From positions 119,422 to 183,421 of the forward strand of contig NZ_BMTO01000011.1 of the NCBI RefSeq assembly GCF_014649715.1: DNA of 64,000 nt, read 5' to 3'. Under the pieces are notes generated by a model. That model did no database searches and had not been told where the DNA came from. It saw nothing but the letters and a program-made list of their open reading frames with translations. The stretch is from Streptomyces lateritius (GTDB taxonomy: Bacteria > Actinomycetota > Actinomycetes > Streptomycetales > Streptomycetaceae). Position numbers and translations under genes: made by a program. This document shows, piece after piece, positions 1 through 9,087 of this stretch (its first letter is position 1; every line of letters starts with the position of its first letter).

Positions 1-1227
1 CTCGCGGACCGTCCGCATCCCGCCGGTGACCGACTTGTCCGGCTGGAGGATGACGGACTCGCGGGACGACGGGGCCTTCGGGTCGCTGAAGTCGTGCTTC
101 ACGCCGAAGCCCGCGTCGTAGCTGTTGAGCGTCAGCAGCGCCTTGTCGACACCCTCACGGGTGAGGTCCTTGGCGGCGCAGGCCTTCTTCAGGGCCTCGC
201 CGAAGACACTGGCGGCGGTCCAGCCGGCGACAATGCCGTTGTCGAGGCTGTCGCCGGGGTAGGCGGCCTTGTAGTCGGTGACGAGCTTCTGGGCGGCCGG
301 GGTGTCCGCGCCGATCGGGAGGCTCGGCGAGGCGAACCAGTACATCTTCTCCAGGGCGGGGCCCGCCTGGGTGCCGAGTAGCTGCGGGGCGAACGCCGAG
401 TTGTTGCCGATGACCGGCACCTGGAGCTTGGTCGCGGCCGCGACGCCGACCAGCGAGGCCGCCTGGCGCGGGCCCGCGCTGATGACGATGGCCTTGACGC
501 CCGCCTGCTTGAGGGCCGCGACCTGCGCCGACATGTCGTTGTCGGTCGGCTTGATCTTCTGCTCCACGACCGTGAGCCCCGCCTTCCCGGCGGCGTGCTT
601 GGAGCCGGCGAGCGCGTTCTCGCCGTAGTCGCCCTCGAAGTAGACGTGGCCCAGCTTGTCGCCCGCCTTGAGGCCCTTCTCGCTGACCAGGAAGTCGACG
701 GCGTTGATGGTCTCGACGTCGTAGGTCGCGCCGAGGACGCGGATGTACGGGGAGCCGAGCAGCGAGGCCGACCAGGCCTGCGGCAGCACCACCCCCTTGT
801 CCTGGCCGTCGACGCGCTGCTTGACGGCGGCGACGAACGGGGAGCCGATGAACTGGGCGTAGCCGACGACCTTCGGCTCCAGTTCGGTGTAGGCGGACAG
901 CGCCTTCTGCGGGTCGTAGCCGTGGTCACGGACCGTCAGTTCGAGCTGTCGGCCACAGATCCCGCCGGCGGCGTTGACCTGCTTCACGTAGAGCTGCTGC
1001 GCCTGCGTGACGCTCTTGCCGAGCGTGGCGTACACGCCGGTCATGTCCGTGAGCGCGCCGACGGCGATGGTCTTGTCGGTGACGCCCTTGCCGGACTTCA
1101 CGCCGCCGGCGCCGGTGCCGGAGTCGTCCGTGCTCTTGGCCTTGGAGCTGCAGCCGGCGGCGGTCAGGACGACCAGGGTGGCGAGCGCGGCGGCCAGGCC
1201 TCTGGACGCCTGTCGTCGGTGGATCAT
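1..1227 (-). CDS. Branched-chain amino acid-type ABC transporter substrate-binding lipoprotein (3' end outside window)
   Basis: The visible 409 codons read as a periplasmic-binding-fold type I receptor of the LivK/urea/amide class. An N-terminal signal peptide ends in LTAAGC, with Cys26 as the probable lipidated residue, so the product should be anchored outside the membrane. After a Ser/Gly linker comes the family opening (IAIGALTDMTGVYA), followed by alternating helix/strand lobes. The ATG overlaps the stop of the upstream permease gene by 4 nt (ATGA), which fixes the start. It is the last of five co-directional genes in a liv-type operon, so it is the solute receptor for that importer. The substrate (branched-chain amino acid, amide or urea) cannot be told from sequence. 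The C-terminus lies beyond base 1. Confidence 0.93.
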   Translation of the reverse strand, partial: MIHRRQASRGLAAALATLVVLTAAGCSSKAKSTDDSGTGAGGVKSGKGVTDKTIAVGALTDMTGVYATLGKSVTQAQQLYVKQVNAAGGICGRQLELTVRDHGYDPQKALSAYTELEPKVVGYAQFIGSPFVAAVKQRVDGQDKGVVLPQAWSASLLGSPYIRVLGATYDVETINAVDFLVSEKGLKAGDKLGHVYFEGDYGENALAGSKHAAGKAGLTVVEQKIKPTDNDMSAQVAALKQAGVKAIVISAGPRQAASLVGVAAATKLQVPVIGNNSAFAPQLLGTQAGPALEKMYWFASPSLPIGADTPAAQKLVTDYKAAYPGDSLDNGIVAGWTAASVFGEALKKACAAKDLTREGVDKALLTLNSYDAGFGVKHDFSDPKAPSSRESVILQPDKSVTGGMRTVRE

Positions 1228-2351
1228 CGTTCCTCCCCAGAGGAGTGCGAGGGTTGGGCGGTTCGCTTGGGTTTCCGGGTGGCCGGCCGGACCAGGCCTC
1301 CGGGCAGGAAGAGCACCACCGCGACGACGGCGGCGCCGTAGAGATAGCGCGCGGCCTCCCCCGGTGCGATCCCGCCCGTCCCGGGGGCGGAGACCAGGGG
1401 AAGCACGTCGCTGTACCGGTTGAGGAGCTGCGGCAGCAGGGAGACGAAGACGCCCCCGACCACCGCGCCGGCGACCGAGCCGAGACCGCCGATGACGATC
1501 ATGGCCAGGTATTCGAGGGAGAGCATCATGCCGAAGTACTCCGGCACGGTGCGCTGGAAGACCAGCGCGAGCAGGACGCCGGCCAGTCCCGCGTACATGG
1601 ATGAGAGGACGAAGACGGCGGCGCGGTAGCGGGCCACGGGGATACCCATGACACCGGCGGCGATCCGGTGGTCCCGGATGGCGTTCATGGCGCGGCCGGG
1701 GCGGCCGCGGAGGACTCCGCGGGCGAAGAGCGCGCCCGCGAGGAGAAGGACGAGCCCGAGGTACCAGAGCTTCTCGGCGGAGCCGAACGGGATCTGGGCG
1801 ACCAGGAGTTCGCTGTCGTCGAAGGTGATCCCGAAGAGGCTGAGCGGCGGTACCGCCCGGCCGTTGAAGCCGCCGGTGAGATCGTGCGCGTTGAAGAGGA
1901 CGTGCTGGCCGATGAAGATCAGCGCCAGGGTCGCGATGCCGAGGTAGGCGCCGCGCAGCCGGCCCGCGATCGGGGAGAACACCCCGCCGGCCAGGCCCGC
2001 CAGGGCGACCGCGGCGACGGCCGCGAGCCAGCCGGGCAGGCCGAGTCCGGCGAGGCCGTCCTTCCCGTCGCCGGCGAAGAGGCAGTAGCCGTAGGCGCCG
2101 ACGGCGAGGAAGAACGCGTGCCCCATGGAGAGTTGGCCGGTGGCGCCGGTCAGCAGGTTGATCCCGATGGCGCCGATGGCGGCGGCCATGGCGAACAGAC
2201 CGGCCTGGAGCCAGAAGCGGTCAAGGTAGAAGGGGAAGGCGGCGAGGACGAGGCCGGCGACGGCCCAGACCCAGGTACGCGGCCGGGTGAGCGCGGCGCG
2301 GGCGGGGTGGGAGGGGCGGGCGGCGACGGGCCGCGCGAGGAGGTCAGACAC
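1224..2351 (-). CDS. livM: LivM-type branched-chain amino acid ABC permease
   Basis: A 375-residue integral membrane protein of the BPD_transp_2 family. After a basic N-terminus there are about nine or ten hydrophobic segments. The family-typical stretch GINLLTGATGQLSMGHAFF lies near residue 65 and the EAA-like cytoplasmic loop (AMNAIRDHRIAAGVMG) near residue 225. A basic, charged C-terminal tail follows the last segment. It should pair with the neighbouring LivH-like permease to form the channel. Its start lies inside the end of that gene (8-nt overlap) and its stop overlaps the receptor start, consistent with translational coupling along the operon. Confidence 0.93.
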   Translation of the reverse strand: MSDLLARPVAARPSHPARAALTRPRTWVWAVAGLVLAAFPFYLDRFWLQAGLFAMAAAIGAIGINLLTGATGQLSMGHAFFLAVGAYGYCLFAGDGKDGLAGLGLPGWLAAVAAVALAGLAGGVFSPIAGRLRGAYLGIATLALIFIGQHVLFNAHDLTGGFNGRAVPPLSLFGITFDDSELLVAQIPFGSAEKLWYLGLVLLLAGALFARGVLRGRPGRAMNAIRDHRIAAGVMGIPVARYRAAVFVLSSMYAGLAGVLLALVFQRTVPEYFGMMLSLEYLAMIVIGGLGSVAGAVVGGVFVSLLPQLLNRYSDVLPLVSAPGTGGIAPGEAARYLYGAAVVAVVLFLPGGLVRPATRKPKRTAQPSHSSGEER

Positions 2352-3234
2352 GGGCCAGCTCCTTCGTGCCGAAGAGTCCGGCCGGGCGGATCAGCAGCAC
2401 CGCGACCATCACCAGGTACGGCGCGAGGTCGCCGATGCCCCGGCCGAGGAAGGTCAGATCCCCCTGGTAGCCGGTGGCGAGGGACTCGGTGACCCCGACC
2501 AGGAGTCCGCCGACGAGGGCGCCGGTGGTGGAGTCGAGGCCGCCGAGGATCGCCGCCGGGAAGGCCTTCATCGCGGCGAGCGAGGTGGAGCGTTCCAGAC
2601 CGGGCGTCGGGAAGACGGTGAGGAAGAGCGCGGCGACTGCGGCGAGGCCGCCGGCCACGGCCCAGGCGCCGATGGAGACCCGGCCGAGGCGGATGCCCAT
2701 GAGGGCCGCGGTCTCCTGGTTCTCGGCGGCGGCGCGCATGGCGACACCCCACGAAGTGTGGCGGAAGGCCAGCAGGAACGCGGTGATGAGCAGGGCCGCG
2801 GCGAGGAAGGCCGCGATCCGGGTCTCGGCGATGGAGACCGGGCCGAGGGTGACGACGGCGTCGCCCCATGGGTCGCCGAGCGAGAGGATGTCGGTGCCGA
2901 TGCGGCGGGTCAGTTCGGTGGCGAGCAGGATGTCGACGCCGATCGTGACGATGGCGAGGACGCTGTGGTCCGAGCCCCGGTAGCGGCGCATGACGAGGAA
3001 CTCGACGGCCGCGCCGACCAGGGCGGCGCCGGCGATGCCGGCGAGCAGCGCCGGCCAGAAGCCGATGGTGTCGTGGAGCACGGCCGTGAAGTAGCCGCCG
3101 GCGAGCAGCAGTGAGGCGTGGGCGAAGTTGACGACCTCGGTGGCGCGGAAGATCACCACGAAACCGAGGGCGATGAGGGCGTAGATGGAGCCCAACGAGA
3201 CGCCGTTGAGCAGGAGTTCGGCGAAGGTTGTCAC
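2344..3234 (-). CDS. livH: LivH-type branched-chain amino acid ABC permease
   Basis: A 296-residue membrane protein matching the LivH half of liv/urt-type importers. It opens with a short hydrophilic stretch and the motif SLGSIYALIALGF, then VNFAHASLLLAGGY, both typical of this permease class. About eight transmembrane segments follow, with the ATPase-contact loop (MRAAAENQETAALMG) near residue 165. It overlaps the upstream ATPase gene by 4 nt and the downstream LivM gene by 8 nt. Together with LivM it should form the translocation pore. Length and motif order are normal for the family. Confidence 0.93.
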   Translation of the reverse strand: MTTFAELLLNGVSLGSIYALIALGFVVIFRATEVVNFAHASLLLAGGYFTAVLHDTIGFWPALLAGIAGAALVGAAVEFLVMRRYRGSDHSVLAIVTIGVDILLATELTRRIGTDILSLGDPWGDAVVTLGPVSIAETRIAAFLAAALLITAFLLAFRHTSWGVAMRAAAENQETAALMGIRLGRVSIGAWAVAGGLAAVAALFLTVFPTPGLERSTSLAAMKAFPAAILGGLDSTTGALVGGLLVGVTESLATGYQGDLTFLGRGIGDLAPYLVMVAVLLIRPAGLFGTKELARV

Positions 3235-4016
3235 TCGGCGGTCTCCTCTCCGAGATAGGCGCGGACGACCGCCGGGTCGTTCTGTACGTCTGCGGGGGCA
3301 CCGTCGGCGATGCGACGGCCGAAGTCGAGGACGGTGACCGAGTCGGCGAGCCGCATCACCACCCCCATGTCGTGCTCGACGAGGACGATGGAGATGCCGA
3401 GGCTGTCGCGTACGCCGGCGATGACGGCGGCCGTACGGCGCCGCTCGTCGGCGGTCATGCCGGCGACGGGTTCGTCGAGGAGGAGCAGCCTCGGCTCCAT
3501 GCAGAGGGCGCGGGCGAGTTCGGCGAGCTTCTGCTGCCCGTACGGCAGGGAGCCCGCGGGCTGTCCCAGCTGCTTCTCAAGGCCGACGAACGCGGCTATC
3601 TCCCGGACCCGGGCGCGGTGGCGCGCGTCCTCGCGGGAGGCGGAGGGCAGCCGGAGCCCGGCGGCGACGAAGCCGGACCTCGTGAGCCGGTGGCGGCCGA
3701 GCATCAGGCTGTCCTCGACGGTGGCGCGGGGCGGCAGCGCGAGGTTCTGGAAGATGCGGGCGACCCCGAGGTCGGCGATCTTGTGCGGGGGCAGTCCGGT
3801 GAGCTCGTGGTCGCCGAAGCGGACGGAGCCGGAGGTGGCTTTGTAGACCCCGGAGAGCACGTTGAAGCAGGTGGACTTGCCGGCGCCGTTGGGGCCGATG
3901 ACGGCGTGGACGGTGCCGGGGCGGACGGTGAATCCGATGGAGTCGAGGGCGGTGAGCCCGGCGAAGCGGACGGTGACGTCCCGGACTTCGAGGGCGGGCA
4001 CGGTGGTCGTGCTCAT
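3231..4016 (-). CDS. livG: LivG-type ABC transporter ATP-binding protein
   Basis: A 261-residue cytoplasmic ATPase with an intact nucleotide-binding domain: Walker A GPNGAGKST near residue 41, the family insertion after it (GVYKATSGSV), a signature-like PYGQQKLAELARAL, Walker B LLLLDEPVAGM, and the H-loop VEHDMGVVM. The VEHDM motif and the AGMTADE sequence after Walker B are characteristic of LivG/UrtD rather than LivF. The signature PYGQQ is a known variant of LSGGQ in this family. It overlaps both neighbours by 4 nt and should energise the LivHM pore with the LivF-like subunit. Confidence 0.94.
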   Translation of the reverse strand: MSTTTVPALEVRDVTVRFAGLTALDSIGFTVRPGTVHAVIGPNGAGKSTCFNVLSGVYKATSGSVRFGDHELTGLPPHKIADLGVARIFQNLALPPRATVEDSLMLGRHRLTRSGFVAAGLRLPSASREDARHRARVREIAAFVGLEKQLGQPAGSLPYGQQKLAELARALCMEPRLLLLDEPVAGMTADERRRTAAVIAGVRDSLGISIVLVEHDMGVVMRLADSVTVLDFGRRIADGAPADVQNDPAVVRAYLGEETAE

Positions 4017-4831
4017 CGGGCCTCCTCCCAGCGGGACAGGACCGGGTGCGTGGTCGTGGCGCTCGCCGCGTCGGCGGCGGCCTCCTCGTCCACGACACCC
4101 AGGTAGCGGCGGCGTACCTCGTCGGAGGCGGCGAGTTCGGCGGCGGGGCCGGAGAGGGTGACCTCGCCGACCTCGAGGACATACGCCCGGGAGGCGAGCC
4201 GCAGCGCGAGCGCCGCGTTCTGCTCGACGAGCAGAACCGCCGTGCCCTGGGCGTTGATCTCGCGGATCGTGTCGGCTATCCGGGCGGCCATCAACGGCGC
4301 GAGGCCGAGCGAGGGCTCGTCGAGGAGCAGCAGCTTCGGTGAGGCCATCAGGGCGCGGCCGACGGCGAGCATCTGCTGTTCGCCGCCGGACAGCAGCCCG
4401 GCGCGCTGGTGTGCGCGGTCGGCGAGGACCGGGAAGAGCTCGTGGACCCGCTTCATGGCGGCGGCCTTCGTGGCGCGGTCGCCACGAGCGCCCAGCGCTC
4501 CGGCGCGCAGGTTGTCCTCGACCGTCATCCGGGCGAAGACCTGGCGGCCCTCGGGCACCTGGGAGACCCCGGCGGCGACGACCCGGTCGGGCGCCAGCCC
4601 GCCGAGCGCCCGGCCGCCGAAGCTGACGGTGCCGGAGACGACGGCACCGCCGTGGAACGTCAGTGTGCGCGAGATCGCCCGCAGCAGTGTGGACTTACCG
4701 GCGCCGTTGCCCCCGAGGACGGTGACGACCGCGCCCTCCGGTACCTCCAGCGACACCCGCCGCAGTGCGCGCACCGGGCCGTACCCCGCCGACAGGTCCG
4801 CCACCTCGAGCGCGAGTGCGGTACCTCCCAT
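4013..4831 (-). CDS. livF: LivF-type ABC transporter ATP-binding protein
   Basis: A 272-residue ATPase and first gene of the operon. It contains Walker A GGNGAGKST, the LivF-typical QVPEGRQVFARMTVEDNL segment in the Q-loop region, signature LLSGGEQQMLAVGRAL, Walker B LLLLDEPSLGLAP and H-loop VEQNAALAL. The EPSLGLAP motif separates LivF from LivG. The C-terminus carries an Ala-rich extension after the usual RRYLG end. It lies 184 nt from the divergently transcribed regulator, so the operon promoter must be in that gap. Confidence 0.94.
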   Translation of the reverse strand: MGGTALALEVADLSAGYGPVRALRRVSLEVPEGAVVTVLGGNGAGKSTLLRAISRTLTFHGGAVVSGTVSFGGRALGGLAPDRVVAAGVSQVPEGRQVFARMTVEDNLRAGALGARGDRATKAAAMKRVHELFPVLADRAHQRAGLLSGGEQQMLAVGRALMASPKLLLLDEPSLGLAPLMAARIADTIREINAQGTAVLLVEQNAALALRLASRAYVLEVGEVTLSGPAAELAASDEVRRRYLGVVDEEAAADAASATTTHPVLSRWEEAR

Positions 4832-4945
4832 GGTTCCCCTTCCACCGATTGCCCCGTTCAGTGGCGCTCACCCCAGCACCGCGCGGGCCGCCCGTCCACG
4901 TTCGGCGGCCGAAACGCTGCCGGTGACCAGCGGGCACGGCGGCGG

Positions 4946-4963
4946 GTTGTGCACGGGCACAAC
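4946..4963. promoter_or_regulatory. 18-bp palindrome between the liv operon and the divergent PucR-like gene
   Basis: The sequence GTTGTGCACGGGCACAAC has perfect 7-bp arms (GTTGTGC / GCACAAC) around a 4-nt centre. It lies 53 nt before the regulator ATG and about 115 nt upstream of livF, the expected place for an operator of a divergent regulator. Binding by the neighbouring PucR-like protein is inferred from position only. Confidence 0.55.
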
Positions 4964-5015
4964 ACCGCGTGTCAGGGGCCTGTCGACGGGGGCGGAGGGG
5001 TGGCATCCTCCGGGC

Positions 5016-6218
5016 ATGGGACGGCGCAGACCGCGGACCGGCGACGACTGGAAACTGTTGGCAGAGGCGTGCACGGCGCTTCTGGAGCGGCTGCCGGAGC
5101 TGGTGGACGAGCATCTGAGGGAGTTGCACGAGTACGAGCCGGCGTACGCCCGGATCGTGCCGTACGACACGCACTGGCAGGAGGCCCATGAGGCGATGCG
5201 GATCGGCATCGAGATGATCTCGGCGCCCCGCGACTCGCCCCGGCGGGACCTGGAGCACGCGGACGAGATGGGGCGGCGTCGGGCCGAGCAGGGCATGCCG
5301 CTGGAGCTGGTCGTGCACGCCTACCGGCACGCCGGGCATCTGGTGTGGGACGCGCTGATCGAGGACGCGTCGGCGTTTCCGCCGCGGATGGCCGCGCTGA
5401 CGCAGGCGGCCACGATGGTGTGGTCGGCGGTGGACGCGCAGGCGGACACGGCGTCGGAGGCGTACCGGGCGACGGAGCTGGAGCTGCGGCGCCGCACGGA
5501 CGAGCAGCTGCAGGCGCTGCTCGACGCGCTGCTGCAGGGCCAGCGCTCACCGGAGGTCACCTCGCGGGCGGCGGCGGGCCTGGATCTGCCGGAACACGGG
5601 CGGTACGCGGTGGTGGTGCTGCGCTACGACCGGCGGGAGGTCCCGGAGCCGTTCCACCGGCGGGTGCAGGGGGCGGGGGCGCGGTTCCTGTGGCGGATGC
5701 GGGCGGACTGCGAGATCGGGGTGGTGTCCCTGACGGAGGGGACGGGTCTGGACGCGCTGTCGGAGCTTCTGGAGGGCCGTTGCCCGGGGCCGGGCGGGAT
5801 CAGCCCGGTGGTCACCGGCCTGTCCGAGCTGGGCCGCGCGCGGCGCCTCGCGGAGCTGGCGCTGCGCACGTGTCCGCCGGAGTCCCAGCAGATCGTCCGC
5901 CTGGACCGGCGGATGGCGGGCGCGCTGGTGGTGGGACAGCCGGAGCTGGCCGGTCTGCTGGTGGCGGACGTCCTGGGCGGGCTGCTGGAACTGGACCCGG
6001 CGGACCGGGCGATCCTTCTGGAGACGCTGGACGTGTGGCTGGACTGCGAGGGCTCGGCGGGCCGGGCGGCGGGCCGCCTGTACTGCCACCGCAACACGGT
6101 CTTCAACCGCCTGCGCCGCCTGGAACAGCTCACGTCGCGGTCGCTGTCCCGCCCGCGGGACCTGACGGAGATGACCCTGGCCCTGGACGCCTTCCGTCTG
6201 ACGACGCCACCGGGCTGA
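5016..6218 (+). CDS. PucR-type helix-turn-helix transcriptional regulator
   Basis: A 400-residue regulator. The open frame extends far upstream, but the ATG at 5016 is chosen because the sequence before it is antisense to livF and the family-like helical region begins just after (DDWKLLAEACTALLERLPEL). The N-terminal two thirds are helical and sensor-like. The C-terminus (about 335-400) has the PucR DNA-binding pattern: a helix starting LLETLDVWLDCEGSAGRAA, then LYCHRNTVFNRLRRLEQL. It is divergent from the liv operon with an 18-bp palindrome between, so it probably controls that importer. PucR-class proteins often govern nitrogen-compound uptake, which fits but does not name the ligand. Confidence 0.85.
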   Translation: MGRRRPRTGDDWKLLAEACTALLERLPELVDEHLRELHEYEPAYARIVPYDTHWQEAHEAMRIGIEMISAPRDSPRRDLEHADEMGRRRAEQGMPLELVVHAYRHAGHLVWDALIEDASAFPPRMAALTQAATMVWSAVDAQADTASEAYRATELELRRRTDEQLQALLDALLQGQRSPEVTSRAAAGLDLPEHGRYAVVVLRYDRREVPEPFHRRVQGAGARFLWRMRADCEIGVVSLTEGTGLDALSELLEGRCPGPGGISPVVTGLSELGRARRLAELALRTCPPESQQIVRLDRRMAGALVVGQPELAGLLVADVLGGLLELDPADRAILLETLDVWLDCEGSAGRAAGRLYCHRNTVFNRLRRLEQLTSRSLSRPRDLTEMTLALDAFRLTTPPG

Positions 6219-6640
6219 CGTGCCGGGGCCTCCGCGCCGCTGCTCACCCCACCCGTTGTGGGCAGTCGTTCCGCAGGGCGGAACGGGTCGGGGCAACGGG
6301 GCGGCGCCCACGGGCGTCCGCTCCACGGGCCCGGCGCCCCCGTCGGGGGGCGGCAGCTTCGGCGTCGGCCGAGCGCCCCGAGAGGCCCCTGGCTGACCGC
6401 AGGGGGGCGCCCGCCCAGGGGCCCGGTGCCACCGGGGCGGCAGCTTCAGCGCCGGCCGTCCGCCCGAGGGCTTCGCTGCCTCCGCCCGAGGGCCTCGCAG
6501 TCTCCGCCCGAGGGCCTCGCAGTCTCCGCCCGGGGGCCTCGCAGTCTCCGCCTGAGGGCCTCGCTGCCTCCGCCCGGGGCGCGCCCCGGGCGGAAACCGC
6601 TCCCGCCCCCTGAGGGGCGCCCCGTAACCCCGGCCGAGGC
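6219..6640. other. 422-bp non-coding gap between convergent genes
   Basis: No credible gene was found. The gap holds imperfect copies of the phrase GGCGGCAGCTTC (around 6350 and 6438), a five-unit 22-bp tandem repeat (listed separately), and a GC-rich palindrome GGGGCGCGCCCC around 6576 that could help terminate transcription from either flanking gene. Long open frames crossing it use the repeat and have no ribosome-binding site. Confidence 0.6.
6466..6575. repeat. Tandem repeat, five units of 22 bp
   Basis: Five head-to-tail copies of a 22-bp unit close to GAGGGCCTCGCAGTCTCCGCCC begin at 6466, 6488, 6510, 6532 and 6554. The first and last units share the variant GCTGCC instead of GCAGTC, and the fourth begins GGGGG. 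The period is not a multiple of three, which argues against a coding role. Confidence 0.85.
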
Positions 6641-7807
6641 CTACGCCAGGAAGTCCCTCGCGATGTTCGCCGCGACCTGTTCCAGCAGGGGACCCGCGTT
6701 GGCGATGCACTTCGCCGGGTCCGGTTCGAGGTCCGTGAGGGGGTAGGCGCGACGGATGCCCGCCGTGGTCAGGGGCTCCGGGGCGAGGGCGAGGCGGCCG
6801 CAGACCGCGACGACCTCCTTGCCGGCCGCGCGGGCCGCCGAGGCCACGCCCGCGGGCGCCTTGCCGTGGAGGGTCTGCTCGTCGAGCGAACCCTCGCCGG
6901 TGATGACGAGTGTGGCCCGCTCCAGCGCCGGGGCGAACCCCAGGACGTCCAGCATCAGCTCGATGCCGGGGCGGAAGCTCGCGTCCAGGCCGACCAGCGC
7001 GCCGTACCCGATGCCTCCCGCACCGCCCGCGCCCGGAGCGATCGCGTACTCCGAGGCCTTCGGCCCGATCGCCTTCTCCAGGACCGTGACGAACTGCGAG
7101 AGCGCCGCGTCCAGCGTCTCGACGTCCCCCGGCGAAGCGCCCTTCTGCGGACCGTAGACCGCCGGGGCACCCTTCGGACCCGTGAGCGGGTTGTCGACGT
7201 CGCTCGCCAGGATCAGGTCGACCGAGGCGAACCGCGGGTCGATCCCGGAAAGGTCGGCGGTGGCGAGCGAGGCGAGCGGCGCACCGCCCGGCCCGACCGG
7301 CTCGCCCGCCGCGTCGAGGAAGACCGCGCCCAGCGCGGCCAGCATGCCCGCCCCGCCGTCCGTGGTCGCGCTGCCGCCGACGCCGAAGACGATCGTCGTC
7401 GCGCCCGCGTCCAGCGCGGCCCGCAGCAGTTCGCCCGAGCCGTACGTCGTCGCGGTGAGCGGCGCGAAGACGCCTGCGGGCAGCAGCTGAAGGCCCGACG
7501 CCTCCGCCATCTCCACGACGGCCGTCGTGCCGCGCAGCGCGAACGCCGCCGTCACCGGCTCGCCGAGCGGCCCGGTCACCCGTACCTCACGGCGCTCGAA
7601 ACCGGCCGCGACCGCCGCCGCGACCGTACCGTCGCCGCCGTCCGCCACGGGCAGCGTCTCGACCACCAGCTCCGGGACGACCCGTCGCAGTCCTGCTGTG
7701 ACCCGCTCCGCGACCTGTACGGCCGTGAGCGAACCCTTGAACTTGTCGGCCGCGACGAGCACGCGTGCTCGTCCGTGTGCGACCTCAGTTGCTGCTCCGT
7801 CCGTCAC
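6641..7807 (-). CDS. Glycerate kinase (GlxK/GarK family)
   Basis: A 388-residue cytosolic kinase that should phosphorylate D-glycerate with ATP, feeding glyoxylate-derived carbon into glycolysis. The family markers are present: VLVAADKFKGSLTA near the N-terminus, LPVADGGDGTV around residue 62, the Gly-rich VFGVGGSATTDGGAGMLAALG around residue 140, and VITGEGSLDEQTLHGKAPAG in the C-terminal lobe. Length is normal for the family. A short leader of about 15 residues precedes the conserved start, so an internal start is possible. It is divergent from the ADP-ribosylglycohydrolase gene and has no obvious operon partner. Confidence 0.93.
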   Translation of the reverse strand: MTDGAATEVAHGRARVLVAADKFKGSLTAVQVAERVTAGLRRVVPELVVETLPVADGGDGTVAAAVAAGFERREVRVTGPLGEPVTAAFALRGTTAVVEMAEASGLQLLPAGVFAPLTATTYGSGELLRAALDAGATTIVFGVGGSATTDGGAGMLAALGAVFLDAAGEPVGPGGAPLASLATADLSGIDPRFASVDLILASDVDNPLTGPKGAPAVYGPQKGASPGDVETLDAALSQFVTVLEKAIGPKASEYAIAPGAGGAGGIGYGALVGLDASFRPGIELMLDVLGFAPALERATLVITGEGSLDEQTLHGKAPAGVASAARAAGKEVVAVCGRLALAPEPLTTAGIRRAYPLTDLEPDPAKCIANAGPLLEQVAANIARDFLA

Positions 7808-8013
7808 CTTGCATCCCTTGCTTTCGAACAGGCAGTCGCGCCGAGGCCGACCCTATCCGCACGGCCAGACGGCATGCCACCCCCGGATAAGGCGATATTC
7901 CGCACCATAGTGGGGTGGCGATCCATGAACTGATCGATCAGGCGGCGACCCCCACCGGCCCTCTCGGGCCCCTTCCGCGCGCGGCGTGCCGCGCGATTCG
8001 GTACACCGGACGT

Positions 8014-9087
8014 ATGGCGCTCAAGAGCGGTGAACTCGCCGACCGCATCCTCGGCGGCTGGACGGGACGGATCGCCGGGAACATGCTCGGCAAGCCCGTC
8101 GAGCGCGGCGACCACTGGACCCCCGAGCGCATCGACCTCTATCTGCGCCTGACCGACGCGCTCCCGCTCACCGACTACCTGCCGCCGCCGCCCGCCGACA
8201 CGCCGGCCGAGGGGTTCGAGCTGCGGCCCGAGTGGCCGCAGTGCGTCCGCGGCCGGATCCACGGGAGCTGCCGCGACGACGACGTCGACTACTCCATCCT
8301 CGGTCTGCACCTGCTCGAGACGCGCGGCTTCGCGTTCACCACGGAGCAGGTCGGTGAGCACTGGCTGCTCCGCCTCCCCTACCTCCAGACCTTCACCGCC
8401 GAGCGGACCGCGTACCGCAACCTCGCCAACGGTCTCAAGCCCCCGCTCACCGCCACCTACGACAACCCCTACCAGGAGTGGATCGGCGCCCTGATCAGGG
8501 CCGACGTCTACGGCTGGGCCTCCCCCGGCGACCCGCGCCGGGCCGCCTCGCTCGCCCGCCGGGACGCGGTGCTGTCCCACACCGGCAACGGCGTGTACGG
8601 CGCGATGTGGGCGGCCGCCCTGATCGCGGCCGCCTTCACGGCGCCGACCCCGCGGACCGCCCTGGAGGCCGGCCTCGAACGGATCCCCGCGAGCAGCCGG
8701 CTGGCGCGCACGGTGCGGCACGCGATCGCCCTGTACGAGTCGGGCGTGGAGTGGTCCGACGCCCTCACGGAGCTCGCGGAACGGACGCACGGCCTCGGCT
8801 GGATCCACACCGTCCCCAACGCGGCCGTCCTCACGGCCGGACTGCTCTACGGCGAGGGCGACTTCACCGCCACGATCGCCCTGACCGTGCGCGGCGGGCT
8901 GGACACGGACTCCAACGGCGCGACGGCCGGCTCGGTCGCCGGGGTGCTGTGCGGGGCGGCGGCGATCCCGTCGCAGTGGTCGGAGCCGCTCGAGGACCGG
9001 GTGCGCAGCGCGGTCTTCGGTTTCGACGGGGTACGGATCACGGAGCTGGCCGAGCGGACGCTGCGGCTGGCTACCCTGGCGGGATGA
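8014..9087 (+). CDS. ADP-ribosylglycohydrolase (ARH/DraG-like) family protein
   Basis: Predicted 357-residue hydrolase of the ARH fold, which removes ADP-ribose from proteins or other acceptors using two divalent metals. The family start is visible (LADRILGGWTGRIAGNMLGKP). The first acidic metal cluster is CRDDDVDYSILGLHLLE. The second is GGLDTDSNGATAGSVAGVLCG, close to the classical GGDTDT motif. The frame is open from a GTG at 7915, but the ATG at 8014 is preferred because homology begins there. Its stop overlaps the start of the Nudix gene by 4 nt (ATGA), linking release of ADP-ribose to its probable further hydrolysis. Confidence 0.85.
   Translation: MALKSGELADRILGGWTGRIAGNMLGKPVERGDHWTPERIDLYLRLTDALPLTDYLPPPPADTPAEGFELRPEWPQCVRGRIHGSCRDDDVDYSILGLHLLETRGFAFTTEQVGEHWLLRLPYLQTFTAERTAYRNLANGLKPPLTATYDNPYQEWIGALIRADVYGWASPGDPRRAASLARRDAVLSHTGNGVYGAMWAAALIAAAFTAPTPRTALEAGLERIPASSRLARTVRHAIALYESGVEWSDALTELAERTHGLGWIHTVPNAAVLTAGLLYGEGDFTATIALTVRGGLDTDSNGATAGSVAGVLCGAAAIPSQWSEPLEDRVRSAVFGFDGVRITELAERTLRLATLAG

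Noticed and set aside
4158-5015. Extension of the PucR-like frame upstream of 5016
   Set aside because: Antisense to livF through nearly all its length; family-like sequence begins at 5016.
6466-6575. CRISPR array
   Set aside because: Units are directly adjacent without spacers and no cas gene is present; it is a plain tandem repeat.
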